Shown here piece after piece: positions 1 through 8,317 of a stretch of 64,000 nt of DNA. A program made the position numbers and the translations under genes. The notes under the pieces are model-generated. The model worked only from the letters and a program-made list of their open reading frames with translations. It ran no database searches and was not told the origin of the DNA. Within the stretch, counting starts at the first letter, position 1, and each line of letters begins with the position of its first letter. Source of the DNA: Noviherbaspirillum sp. UKPF54. GTDB taxonomy: Bacteria; Pseudomonadota; Gammaproteobacteria; Burkholderiales; Burkholderiaceae_D. The stretch covers positions 1,860,001 to 1,924,000 of the forward strand of contig NZ_CP040128.1 of the NCBI RefSeq assembly GCF_007874125.1, given 5' to 3'.

Positions 1-153
1 GGCGCGAACGATTTCCGCCGCAGTGCGCATGTGCTCACGTGACGAGGCGATGGAAAATTCGCGGAACGAATACAGGCTGATTGCGGTGACCACCACAAAC
101 ATGCCGACAGCAAGGATGGAGAAAAAGGAGAAAATCTTCGAATTCAGTTTCAT
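1..153 (-). CDS. N-terminal fragment of a membrane-anchored signalling protein
   Basis: Only the first 51 codons lie in the window. The ATG is at 153 and the frame is open to the window edge. The visible part has a short basic N-terminus (MKLNSK), one hydrophobic segment at about residues 7-28, and then the start of an extracytoplasmic region (SSREHMRTAAEIVRA). This arrangement is typical of methyl-accepting chemotaxis proteins, sensor kinases and diguanylate cyclases with a periplasmic sensing domain. The effector domain is outside the window, so the class cannot be decided. No strong ribosome binding site is visible upstream. Confidence 0.55.
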   Translation of the reverse strand, partial: MKLNSKIFSFFSILAVGMFVVVTAISLYSFREFSIASSREHMRTAAEIVRA

Positions 154-438
154 GGCGGGTCGTTTTTATAGTATTGATGATGCATGAATTGCAGAATCGG
201 CAAGGCCGCCGCGGCCGCAAGGAATGCTTTGCGTCGTTGCCATAAAGCAAATTTCGAGCCAGACGAATTGTGCTGCCCGGCGCTTGCTGCCCTTCGACGG
301 GAAGGCGCCATGATGTCCCGAACGAGCCTGGCGGCTCCCGAAAACAGGAAGCCATTCCAGCCACGGAGAAAATGCCAGAGATAGGTTTGCCGGCGTGGCG
401 GATCAACGTCGGGCGGAGTGGAAGAAAGTCAGGGAGGG
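154..438. other. Intergenic region between the nar terminator and a leftward signalling gene
   Basis: This stretch holds the 5' region of the truncated leftward gene and the sequence beyond the nar operon terminator. I see no protein-like frame: the frames open here are antisense shadows with biased composition. No FNR-type box (TTG-N8-CAA with AT-rich half-sites) was found. Confidence 0.4.
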
Positions 439-462
439 AAAAAAAACGCCCCCGCAGGGGCG
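439..462 (-). terminator. Rho-independent terminator of the nar operon
   Basis: On the minus strand this is a G+C-rich stem, CGCCCC (447-452) pairing with GGGGCG (457-462) around a four-base loop, followed by an eight-T run (A tract at 439-446 on the plus strand). It lies about 140 bp beyond the stop of the ppiC-type gene and is the strongest intrinsic terminator downstream of the nar genes. Confidence 0.85.
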
Positions 463-562
463 CAAGCCATCGCTGCGGTGCAGCCAACAGGATGACGGAG
501 GTACCAGCGGCGCAAATCCGTGGCGCCTCCCTGGCAGGTGTCGGATGTGGGTTGCCGCTCGC

Positions 563-584
563 GCGGCAGCGAGGACGCTGCCGC
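563..584 (-). other. Stem-loop just downstream of the nar operon
   Basis: A perfect 9-bp stem (GCGGCAGCG, 563-571, with CGCTGCCGC, 576-584) encloses a four-base loop, 18 bp past the ppiC stop codon. It has no T-run, so it is more likely an mRNA 3'-end stabiliser or a Rho-dependent end than a true terminator. The intrinsic terminator lies about 100 bp further on. Confidence 0.55.
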
Positions 585-601
585 ACGGCGTATTCGAGGA
601 T

Positions 602-1348
602 TTACTGCACCAGCGGGCTTTCCGCTCCTTCCAGGGTCACGCCCTGGATGTCTGCCCGTCCCACCAGGATCCGCAGGTACTGATGCACGCCGCGTTGCCA
701 AGCCTGCCGCGACAGCGTTTCGGCAATCTGCGCTTTCACCGCGTCGAAAGGCAGCAGCTTGCCCTCGATCCTGCGCAGTACTTGCACGATATGCAGGCCG
801 AAACGGGTTTCCAGCAAACGGCTCGCCAGTTCGCCCTCTTCCAACCGGAACACGAATTTCTCGAATTCCGGCACGGTCTGGCCGCGCGTGAGCTGTCCCA
901 GGCTGCCGCCAACTGCGCCGGACGGGCAGTTGGAATACTGTTTCGCCAGCTCCTCGAAGCGTTCGGGGTGCGCGCGCAGCGCGGCGAGCACGGCCTCCCC
1001 GGTTTCACGCAGCAGGTCGAGCGGCACGGTCGGCGTGACCTGGAACAGAATGTGGCGCGCTTCCACCATTTCACCGCTGGAAAACAGTTCCGGGCGATTG
1101 CGGTAGAAGGTGTCGCAGGCCGCCTCGTCGGCTTCCGGAACCCGCACTTCCCGGGCGAACAGCGCCTCGATGCGGGCATCGTCATCTTCTCCCGCCACCC
1201 CGAGGCGCTCCGCTTCCTGCAGCAGCAGCGTGCGCAGAACCAGCTCATGCACGGCTTCCTTCAACGGATTGCCCGCTTTCTGATGATGCGAAAGCTCGTG
1301 CTCGACGGCCTGGTCGGTGATCTCGACGCCATTGACGGAAATACCCAT
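602..1348 (-). CDS. PpiC-type peptidyl-prolyl cis-trans isomerase of the nar operon
   Basis: The 248-residue protein has an N-terminal helical chaperone-like part and a parvulin/rotamase domain at about residues 95-195, with the typical pattern VEARHILF, then QYSNCPSGAVGGSLG, then VFRLEEGE and FGLHIVQV. It resembles NifM/SurA-like foldases, but no Sec signal peptide is visible, which suggests a cytoplasmic place of action. It is the last gene of narK1K2GHJI, 22 bp after narI, so it probably helps fold or mature the nitrate reductase. That role is inferred from position. A PpiC gene at the end of nar operons is known from several Burkholderiales and pseudomonads. Confidence 0.88.
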   Translation of the reverse strand: MGISVNGVEITDQAVEHELSHHQKAGNPLKEAVHELVLRTLLLQEAERLGVAGEDDDARIEALFAREVRVPEADEAACDTFYRNRPELFSSGEMVEARHILFQVTPTVPLDLLRETGEAVLAALRAHPERFEELAKQYSNCPSGAVGGSLGQLTRGQTVPEFEKFVFRLEEGELASRLLETRFGLHIVQVLRRIEGKLLPFDAVKAQIAETLSRQAWQRGVHQYLRILVGRADIQGVTLEGAESPLVQ

Positions 1349-1370
1349 GATGCTGTCTCCTGTCGGATTG

Positions 1371-2054
1371 TTAGCGGGGACGAACCAGCTGGTAGGCGCG
1401 GCCGAGGTAGCTGACCGAGCCGAAGCCGCTCCACACGTGCACCAGGCGGGTGAACGGGAAGATCACGAACAGCGACATTCCCATGAACAGGTGCAGCTTG
1501 AACAGCAGCGGCGCCTCGTCGATGAATTGCGCCGCGTCGCTGCGGAAGGTCACGACATGCTGGGCCCAGCTCATGAACTGCACCATCAGGTGGCCGTCGG
1601 TATGCGATGCGGACAGGACGATCGAATACAGCCCGAGCGACAGCGTGGCCAGGATCCACAGCATCACGACCTTGTCCTTGATGGTCGTCACTGCGCGCAA
1701 GCGGTCGTTCGAGAAGCGACGAGCCAGCAGGATCAGCAAGCCGATCATGCACAGCGATCCCATCACGCCGCCGGCCGCCATCGCGAAAATCTGCTTGGTG
1801 CCATGTTCCACGCCCAGCGTATCCCAGACCCAGACCGGCGTAAGCAGGCCGACGGCATGGCCGAAGAACAGCCCGATGATGCCGACGTGGAACAGGATGC
1901 TGCCGGCGCGCAGGCTGCCGCGATGCAGCAGCTGGCTCGAGTCGGACTTCCACGTATATTGCTCGCGGTCGAAGCGGATCAGGCTGCCGAGCAGGAAGAT
2001 CGCGAGCGCGATATACGGGTAGATCCCGAATGCGAATTGATGCAGGTAACTCAT
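1371..2054 (-). CDS. narI: Respiratory nitrate reductase gamma subunit (cytochrome b)
   Basis: NarI is the membrane dihaem cytochrome b that oxidises quinol and passes electrons to NarH. The 227-residue product matches the usual length and begins MSYLHQFAFGIYPYIAL. It has five hydrophobic segments and haem-ligand histidines in the expected places: LFHVGIIGLFFGHAVGL in the second segment and HLFMGM...RLVHVWS near the end. The start has a good ribosome binding site (AAAGGAG). The gene follows narJ by 27 bp and precedes the PpiC gene by 22 bp. Confidence 0.97.
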   Translation of the reverse strand: MSYLHQFAFGIYPYIALAIFLLGSLIRFDREQYTWKSDSSQLLHRGSLRAGSILFHVGIIGLFFGHAVGLLTPVWVWDTLGVEHGTKQIFAMAAGGVMGSLCMIGLLILLARRFSNDRLRAVTTIKDKVVMLWILATLSLGLYSIVLSASHTDGHLMVQFMSWAQHVVTFRSDAAQFIDEAPLLFKLHLFMGMSLFVIFPFTRLVHVWSGFGSVSYLGRAYQLVRPR

Positions 2055-2081
2055 GTTGTCATCTCCTTTTCATGAATCCGG

Positions 2082-2750
2082 TCAACCGGCGCAGCCGGTA
2101 GTTCCAACCCCGGCGCGAGTTCCCCTGGGATGGAAATTGATCGGCTGCACGCCGCCGGCCGCCTTCCTGAGCAGCGGTTCGACGCCGTCCGCGCCCGGCC
2201 CGAAGGTTTCCAGCGCCTCGTCCATGTCGCGCACCGGCGGCTCGGACAGCTCCTCCGCGACCACCGGGCTGAGCGCCTGCAACACGTCGAACAGCGGCGC
2301 ATACGGGCTGCCGTTGGCTGCCAGCTTGCGGCCGACATGCGCCAGCACATGCACCGCGTCGCCCAGCAGGCGTTCCGCTTCTTCCTGTTCCAGCTGCGAC
2401 AGGAATTCCAGGAACAGCGGCACATAGTCCGGCAGGTCGTCGCCGGTCATCTGCAAGCCGTGCTTCTTGTACTCTTCCATCAGGTCCACCATCGCCTGGC
2501 CGCGATCGCGCGATTCGCCGTGGATGTGCTCGAACAGGTGCAGCGAGTGCGAGGGATTGCGGTCGAAGGTGAGGACGTAGTTTTCCTGCAGCGCGATCAG
2601 ATCCTCGCGCTTCAGGTATTCGATCAGCGGCTGCAGCGACCCGGTCGAAACCGGCGCCTGCCGCAGGATCGCTTCGATCTCCGGCAGGCTGTCGATCAGG
2701 TCCTGCTCCGGGTAGAGCAGCAAGACGGATAGCGCTTGGTAGTGTTTCAT
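2082..2750 (-). CDS. narJ: Nitrate reductase assembly chaperone (delta subunit)
   Basis: NarJ is a cytoplasmic TorD-family chaperone that binds NarG and supervises cofactor insertion and membrane attachment of NarGH; it is not part of the final enzyme. The 222-residue all-helical protein begins MKHYQALSVLLLYPEQDL and contains the family segments HLFEHIHGESRDRGQAM and DLPDYVPLFLEFLSQL. The start is preceded by AGGAACC. It follows narH after a 61-bp gap containing a strong hairpin, unlike the tighter spacing elsewhere in the operon. Confidence 0.96.
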   Translation of the reverse strand: MKHYQALSVLLLYPEQDLIDSLPEIEAILRQAPVSTGSLQPLIEYLKREDLIALQENYVLTFDRNPSHSLHLFEHIHGESRDRGQAMVDLMEEYKKHGLQMTGDDLPDYVPLFLEFLSQLEQEEAERLLGDAVHVLAHVGRKLAANGSPYAPLFDVLQALSPVVAEELSEPPVRDMDEALETFGPGADGVEPLLRKAAGGVQPINFHPRGTRAGVGTTGCAG

Positions 2751-2770
2751 CGTGGTTCCTCTGTTTCGCT

Positions 2771-2796
2771 TCCCTCTTCCGCGGGCGGAAGAGGGA
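2771..2796 (-). other. Intercistronic stem-loop between narH and narJ
   Basis: TCCCTCTTCCGC (2771-2782) and GCGGAAGAGGGA (2785-2796) form a perfect 12-bp inverted repeat with almost no spacer. It stands between the structural genes narGH and the chaperone/cytochrome genes narJI. There is no T-run on the minus strand, so it is probably an mRNA processing or stability element that lets narGH be expressed above narJI (inference). Confidence 0.6.
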
Positions 2797-2811
2797 GTTT
2801 TCGCGCTCCGG

Positions 2812-4368
2812 TCAAACGTTCTCGATCGACTTCTTCTTCCTCGACTTCGGCATGTCGACGAAGATCACCGATCCCTGCTTCTTCTTGCCGAACAGCGAAG
2901 CGTCGCTCACGCCGTCCGAGCAGCCGTTGCCGAAGCTGAATCCGCAGGAACCCTTCTCGTTGAAGCTGTCCTCCACCATCTCCTTGTGGCTGCTCGGGAT
3001 CACGAATCGGTCTTCGTAGTTCGCGATGGCCATGATCTGGTACATGTCTTCCACCGTGGCCTGGTCGAGGCCGACCTGCTTCAGCACTTCCAGGTTTTCG
3101 ACCTTGTCCACCGACTTGCCGCGCATGTAGGCGCGCATCGCCAGCATGCGGTCCAGCGCCTCCACCACCGGCGCTTCCTTGCCCGCGGTGAGCAGGTTGG
3201 CGAGGTACTTCACCGGGATGCGCAGGCTGCGCGTGTCCGGGATGATGCCGTTCATGCCCATCTTGCCGGACTCCGCGGCGGCCTGGATCGGCGACAGCGG
3301 CGGGATGTACCAGACCATCGGCAGCGTGCGGTATTCCGGATGCAGCGGGAAAGCGACCTTCCATTCCATCGCCATCTTGTACACCGGCGAGCGCTTCGCG
3401 GCGTCCAGCCAGGAATCGGGAATGCCCTGCTTGCGCGCTTCCTCGATCACCTTCGGGTCGTGCGGGTCCAGGAACAGGCCGAGCTGCGATTCGTACAGGT
3501 CCTGCTCGTCCGCGACGGACGCGGCGGCTTCGATCTGGTCGGCGTCGTACAGCATCACGCCCAGGTAGCGGATGCGGCCCACGCAGGTTTCCGAGCACAC
3601 GGTCGGCTGGCCGGCTTCGATGCGCGGGAAGCAGAAGGTGCACTTCTCGGCCTTGCCGGAAGACCAGTTGTAGTAAATCTTCTTGTACGGGCAACCGGAG
3701 ATGCACATGCGCCAGCCGCGGCACTTGTCCTGGTCGATCAGCACGATGCCGTCGTCTTCGCGCTTGTACACCGAGCCGGACGGGCAGGAGGCGACGCAGG
3801 CCGGGTTCAGGCAGTGCTCGCACAGGCGCGGCAGGTACATCATGAAGGTGTTCTCGAAGGTGCCGTACATTTCCTTCTGCACGCCTTCGAACAGCTTGTC
3901 CTTGCTACGCTTGGCGAACTCGCCGCCGAGGTCGTCTTCCCAGTTCGGGCCCCATTCGATCTTGTCCATCTTCTTGCCGGTGATGACGGAGATCGGGCGC
4001 GCGGTGGGCGGCGTTTCCGACAGCGGCGCGTTCTGCAGCCGCTCGTAGTCATAGGTGAACGGCTCGTAGTAGTCGTCGATCTCCGGCAGGTTCGGGTTGG
4101 CGAAGATGTTCGCCAGGATCTTCAGGCGGCTGCCCTGGCGCGGCTCGAGCTTGCCTTGCGCATTGCGCTTCCAGCCGCCGTTCCATTTATCCTGGTTTTC
4201 CCATTCCTTCGGATAACCGATGCCCGGCTTGGTCTCGACGTTGTTGAACCATGCATATTCGACGCCGTCGCGGCTGGTCCAGACGTTCTTGCAGGTGACC
4301 GAACAGGTATGGCAGCCGATACACTTGTCCAGGTTCAGCACCATGCCGATTTGCGCTCTGATTTTCAT
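2812..4368 (-). CDS. narH: Respiratory nitrate reductase beta subunit (iron-sulfur)
   Basis: NarH carries the chain of iron-sulfur clusters that moves electrons from NarI to the molybdenum site in NarG, on the cytoplasmic side of the membrane. The 518-residue protein has four cysteine groups: CIGCHTCSVTC (residues 16-26), CEHCLNPACVASCPSG, CRGWRMCISGCPYKK (with the Trp that marks the 3Fe-4S site), and CTFCFPRI...CSETC. Length and motifs are canonical. It follows narG by 15 bp and has the ribosome binding site AGGAGCAGAA. Confidence 0.98.
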   Translation of the reverse strand: MKIRAQIGMVLNLDKCIGCHTCSVTCKNVWTSRDGVEYAWFNNVETKPGIGYPKEWENQDKWNGGWKRNAQGKLEPRQGSRLKILANIFANPNLPEIDDYYEPFTYDYERLQNAPLSETPPTARPISVITGKKMDKIEWGPNWEDDLGGEFAKRSKDKLFEGVQKEMYGTFENTFMMYLPRLCEHCLNPACVASCPSGSVYKREDDGIVLIDQDKCRGWRMCISGCPYKKIYYNWSSGKAEKCTFCFPRIEAGQPTVCSETCVGRIRYLGVMLYDADQIEAAASVADEQDLYESQLGLFLDPHDPKVIEEARKQGIPDSWLDAAKRSPVYKMAMEWKVAFPLHPEYRTLPMVWYIPPLSPIQAAAESGKMGMNGIIPDTRSLRIPVKYLANLLTAGKEAPVVEALDRMLAMRAYMRGKSVDKVENLEVLKQVGLDQATVEDMYQIMAIANYEDRFVIPSSHKEMVEDSFNEKGSCGFSFGNGCSDGVSDASLFGKKKQGSVIFVDMPKSRKKKSIENV

Positions 4369-4383
4369 TTCTGCTCCTGTTTC

Positions 4384-7300
4384 TTAGACGGCGGGCTTCG
4401 CCTTCATTGCCAGCGCTGCTTCTTCCTCATGCCGGTGCGCGGCTGCCTTGCCATGCGGCGCGGCTTTCGCTTCCGGCTCCTCGGCGCGTGGCCCTTCCAG
4501 CCAGTCGATATTCTTCATCTTGCGCACCAGGACGAACTCGTCGCGGTTGGAGCCGACCGTGCCGTAGTAGTTGAAGCCGTACGACAGTTGCGCATAGCCG
4601 CCGATCATGTGGGTCGGCTTGGTCACCGCGCGCGTTACCGAGTTATGGATGCCGCCGCGCATGCCCGAGGTTTCGGCGCCAGGCACGTTCACGATCTTTT
4701 CCTGTGCGTGGTACATCAGCGTCATGCCCACCGGGACACGCTGGCTGACCACCGCGCGGGCGGTAAGCGTGCCGTTGACGTTGAAGACCTCGATCCAGTC
4801 GTTGTCGACGATGCCGGCCACCTTGGCATCCTCTTCCGACAGCCAGACGTGCGGGCCGCCGCGCGACAGCGTCAAGAGGCGCAGATTGTCCGAGTACGTC
4901 GAGTGGATGCCCCACTTCTGGTGCGGCGTGATCCAGTTCAGAGCGATTTCCTTGTTGCCGTTGGGGCGCTTGCCAAGGATGCCGGCGGTTGTCTTGGTAT
5001 TGATCGCCGGCTTGTACACGCAGAAGCCTTCGCCGAACTGCCGCATCCACAGGTGGTCCTGGTAGAACTGCTGGCGACCGGTCAGGGTGCGCCAGGGAAT
5101 CAGCTCGTGCACGTTGGTGTAGCCGGCGTTGTAGCTGACTTCCTCGGATTCGAGGCCCGACCAGGTCGGTGACGAGATGATCTTGCGCGGCTGCGCCTGC
5201 ACGTCGCGGAAGCGGATGCTGTCGTGCTCGCGCGGGATCGCCAGGTGGGTATGGTCGCGGCCGGTGATCTTCGACAGCGCATCCCAGGCCTTCACCGCCA
5301 CGTGGCCATTGGTTTCCGGCGCCAGCGTCAGGATCATCTCGGCGGCGTCGATCGCGGTTTCGAGGCGTGGCAGCCCCTTCGACACGCCCTCTTCCGTCAC
5401 CACGCGGTTCAGGCCGCGCAGCACATCGACCTCATGCGCGGTTTTCCAGGCAATGCCCTTGCCGCCGTTGCCGACCTTTTCAAGCAAGGGGCCGATCGAG
5501 GTGAACTTCTTGTAGACGTCGCCGTAGTTGCGTTCCACCACCGTCATCGCCGGCATGGTCTTGCCGGGGATCGGTTCGCATTCGCCGGCGCGCCAATCCT
5601 TCGGATCGAACGGCTGACCGAGTTCGCCAGGGGTGTCGTGCATCAGCGGAGTCAGCACCAGGTCCTTCTGCGTGCCGAGGTATTCCCCGGCGATCTCCGA
5701 GAACTTCTTCGCGATGCCCTTGTAGATTTCCCAGTCGGACTTCGACTGCCACAGCGGCTGCACCGCTTCCGACAGCGGATGGATGAACGGGTGCATGTCG
5801 GACGTGTTCAGGTCGTCCTTCTCGTACCAGGTCGCCGTCGGCAGCACGATGTCGCCGTACAGGCAGGTGGTCGACATGCGGAAGTCGAGCACAACCAGCA
5901 AGTCGAGCTTGCCTTCCACGGCCGGGCGCACCTTCACGTGCTTGGGCTTGACGCAGCCTTCCTCGCCGTTCATCACCGCGTTCTGGGTGCCGAGCAGGTA
6001 TTTCAGGAAGTATTCGTGTCCCTTGCCGGAGCTGCCCAGAATATTCGAGCGCCACACGAACATGTTGCGCGGGAAGTTGGCCGGATTGTCCGGGTCGTCG
6101 CACGACATGTTGAGCTGGCCGGACTTGAGGTTTTCAACGGCGTACTTGACCGGATCCAGCCCAGCCGCTTCCGCCGCCCGGGTGACTTCCAGCGGGTTGG
6201 TTTCGAGCTGCGGCGCGGACGGCAGCCAGCCGAGGCGCTCGGCCTTGGCGTTGAAGTCGATCATCGACATCTCGGCCATCTTGCCGTCAGCGGTCGGGCA
6301 CAGGATCTCGGAGGTGTTCAGCTTTTCATGGCGCCACTGGCTGGTATGCGCGTAGAAGAACGAGGTGCCGTTCATCTGGCGCGACGGGCGGTGCCAGTCG
6401 AGGCCGAATGCGAGCGGCGTCCAGCCGGTCTGCGGGCGCAGCTTTTCCTGCCCCACGTAGTGCGCCCAGCCGCCGCCGGACTGGCCGATACAGCCGCACA
6501 TCATCAGCATGTTGATGATGCCGCGGTAGGTCATGTCCATGTGATACCAGTGGTTCAGCGCGGCGCCCACGATCACCATGCTCTTGCCGCGCGTCTTGTC
6601 GGCATTGTCGGCGAATTCGCGCGCCACCGTGATCACGTCGGCGGCCTTGACGCCGGTATGCTTTTCCTGCCACTTCGGCGTGTACGGCAGGTCGTCCTCG
6701 TAGGACGAGGCGACGTTGCCGCCGCCCAGGCCGCGGTCGATGCCGTAGTTCGCCATCGACAAGTCGTACACCGTCGCCACCAGCGCGGTGGAACCGTCCG
6801 CCAGCGCCACCTTCTTCACCGGCACGTTGCGCAGCAACACATCGTCGGCATCGGCGCCGCCGAAATAGGAGAATCCGACCGGCTTGATCTCGTCATAGCT
6901 GTCGATCAGCGACAGCTTCGGATCGATCGCCTTGCCGTCGCCAGCCTTCAGTTCGAGATTCCACTTGCCGCGCTCGCCGCTTTCGCCCCAGCGGAAGCCG
7001 ATGGAACCGGTCGGCGCAGCGATGTCGCCGGTCGCCTCGTCGATTACCAGCGTCTTCCATTCCGGATTGTTGGCTTCGTCGAGGTTGCTCGCGAGGTTGG
7101 AGGCGCGCAGGAAGTAGTCGGGAATCAGCTTGCCGTCCTTCTCCTTGAGCTGCACCAGCATCGGGAAGTCGGTGTACTGCTTGGCGTATTCGCGGAAGTA
7201 GGCGGATTTGTTATTCGCGTGGAATTCCTTCAGGATCACGTGGCCCATGGCCATCGCCAGCGCGGCGTCTGTGCCCTGTTTCGGCGCCAGCCAGATGTCG

Positions 7301-8172
7301 CCGAACTTGGCCATCTCGCCGAAGTCGGAAGATACTGCGACGGTCTTGGTGCCCTTGTAGCGCACTTCGGTGTAGAAGTGGGCGTCGGGGGTGCGCGTCA
7401 TCGGGATGTTGGAGCCCCATACCATCAGGTAGGTGGAGTTGTACCAGTCGGCCGATTCCGGCACGTCGGTCTGCTCGCCCCACACCTGCGGGGAAGACGG
7501 CGGCAGGTCGCAATACCAGTCGTAGAACGAGAGCGGCACGCCGCCGATCAGGGACAGGTAGCGCGAGCCGGCGGCATAGCTGACCATCGACATCGCGGGA
7601 ATCGGGGAAAACCCGATCACGCGGTCCGGGCCGAATTTCTTGACGGTGAAGGCGTTTGCCGCGGCGATGATCTCGTTGACCTCGTCCCAGGTGGCGCGCA
7701 CGAATCCGCCCTGCCCGCGCACCTTCTTGTAGCGCGCCGCGCGCTCCGGGTTCTGGCTGATGTGTTCCCAGGCCTGGACCGGCGACATCATCACGCGCGC
7801 CTCGCGCCACATCTGCATCAGGCGGCCGCGCACCATCGGGTATTTCACGCGCTGCGCCGAATACACGTACCAGGAATAGCTGGCGCCGCGCGGGCAGCCG
7901 CGCGGCTCGTGGTTCGGCAGGTCCGGGCGGGTGCGCGGATAGTCGGTCTGCTGGGTTTCCCAGGTGATCAGGCCGTTCTTCACGTACACCTTCCAGCTGC
8001 AGGAGCCGGTACAGTTCACGCCGTGCGTCGAGCGCACGATCTTGTCGTGCTGCCAGCGCTGGCGATAGGCGTTTTCCCAGGTGCGGTCTTCCTTGACTAC
8101 CGCGCCGTGACCGTTGGAAAAGGTTTCCTTCGACTTGCTGAAGAATTTCAGTCGGTCCAGAAAGTGACTCAT
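4384..8172 (-). CDS. narG: Respiratory nitrate reductase alpha subunit (molybdopterin)
   Basis: NarG is the catalytic subunit that reduces nitrate to nitrite at a bis-MGD molybdenum centre facing the cytoplasm. The 1262-residue product matches the family. The N-terminal 4Fe-4S motif with a His first ligand is HGVNCTGSC (about residues 49-57), followed by WKVYVKNGLITWE; the substrate-site region WGSNIPMTRTPDAHF is present. The C-terminus carries an alanine/glutamate/histidine-rich tail (about 30 residues) beyond the conserved core. The start is preceded by GGAGAAACC. The 145-bp gap to narK2 contains two stem-loops and could hold a second promoter. Confidence 0.98.
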   Translation of the reverse strand: MSHFLDRLKFFSKSKETFSNGHGAVVKEDRTWENAYRQRWQHDKIVRSTHGVNCTGSCSWKVYVKNGLITWETQQTDYPRTRPDLPNHEPRGCPRGASYSWYVYSAQRVKYPMVRGRLMQMWREARVMMSPVQAWEHISQNPERAARYKKVRGQGGFVRATWDEVNEIIAAANAFTVKKFGPDRVIGFSPIPAMSMVSYAAGSRYLSLIGGVPLSFYDWYCDLPPSSPQVWGEQTDVPESADWYNSTYLMVWGSNIPMTRTPDAHFYTEVRYKGTKTVAVSSDFGEMAKFGDIWLAPKQGTDAALAMAMGHVILKEFHANNKSAYFREYAKQYTDFPMLVQLKEKDGKLIPDYFLRASNLASNLDEANNPEWKTLVIDEATGDIAAPTGSIGFRWGESGERGKWNLELKAGDGKAIDPKLSLIDSYDEIKPVGFSYFGGADADDVLLRNVPVKKVALADGSTALVATVYDLSMANYGIDRGLGGGNVASSYEDDLPYTPKWQEKHTGVKAADVITVAREFADNADKTRGKSMVIVGAALNHWYHMDMTYRGIINMLMMCGCIGQSGGGWAHYVGQEKLRPQTGWTPLAFGLDWHRPSRQMNGTSFFYAHTSQWRHEKLNTSEILCPTADGKMAEMSMIDFNAKAERLGWLPSAPQLETNPLEVTRAAEAAGLDPVKYAVENLKSGQLNMSCDDPDNPANFPRNMFVWRSNILGSSGKGHEYFLKYLLGTQNAVMNGEEGCVKPKHVKVRPAVEGKLDLLVVLDFRMSTTCLYGDIVLPTATWYEKDDLNTSDMHPFIHPLSEAVQPLWQSKSDWEIYKGIAKKFSEIAGEYLGTQKDLVLTPLMHDTPGELGQPFDPKDWRAGECEPIPGKTMPAMTVVERNYGDVYKKFTSIGPLLEKVGNGGKGIAWKTAHEVDVLRGLNRVVTEEGVSKGLPRLETAIDAAEMILTLAPETNGHVAVKAWDALSKITGRDHTHLAIPREHDSIRFRDVQAQPRKIISSPTWSGLESEEVSYNAGYTNVHELIPWRTLTGRQQFYQDHLWMRQFGEGFCVYKPAINTKTTAGILGKRPNGNKEIALNWITPHQKWGIHSTYSDNLRLLTLSRGGPHVWLSEEDAKVAGIVDNDWIEVFNVNGTLTARAVVSQRVPVGMTLMYHAQEKIVNVPGAETSGMRGGIHNSVTRAVTKPTHMIGGYAQLSYGFNYYGTVGSNRDEFVLVRKMKNIDWLEGPRAEEPEAKAAPHGKAAAHRHEEEAALAMKAKPAV

Positions 8173-8189
8173 GGTTTCTCCATACTTGC

Positions 8190-8204
8190 GCCCGCGAGGC
8201 GGGC
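8190..8204 (-). other. Hairpin in the narG leader
   Basis: GCCCGC (8190-8195) and GCGGGC (8199-8204) form a short perfect stem with a three-base loop, 18 bp before the narG start codon. It could influence translation or protect the narG 5' end; no function is shown by sequence alone. Confidence 0.4.
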
Positions 8205-8291
8205 GGCGTGTTTTCTACTTCTATGCAAGCAGTCTACGCAGCGATGTTGCACGTCGATATTCGCTGTAAGTCGGACTATTCCCAAAGTTTG

Positions 8292-8310
8292 GAACTAGTC
8301 CGGCTAGTTC
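8292..8310 (-). other. Palindrome between narK2 and narG
   Basis: GAACTAG (8292-8298) and CTAGTTC (8304-8310) are a perfect inverted repeat with a five-base spacer, about 8 bp after the narK2 stop. It lacks a T-run. It may be a weak attenuator/stability hairpin or an operator for a separate narG promoter. It matches neither the FNR box nor the NarL 7-2-7 consensus. Confidence 0.4.
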
Positions 8311-8317
8311 TTAATAA

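Noticed and set aside
35..586. A 183-codon minus-strand frame across the nar terminator and the left intergenic region
   Set aside because: It spans the terminator, reads out of frame through the start of the truncated membrane protein, and shows no protein-like character.
2752..5172. An 806-codon plus-strand frame antisense to narH and the end of narG
   Set aside because: Same biased composition and no recognisable motif; the real genes are narH and narG.
5224..8298. A 1024-codon open frame on the plus strand, antisense to narG
   Set aside because: The translation is rich in Arg, His, Gly and Val with no domain pattern, the usual mirror of a GC-rich coding strand. NarG on the minus strand is unmistakable.
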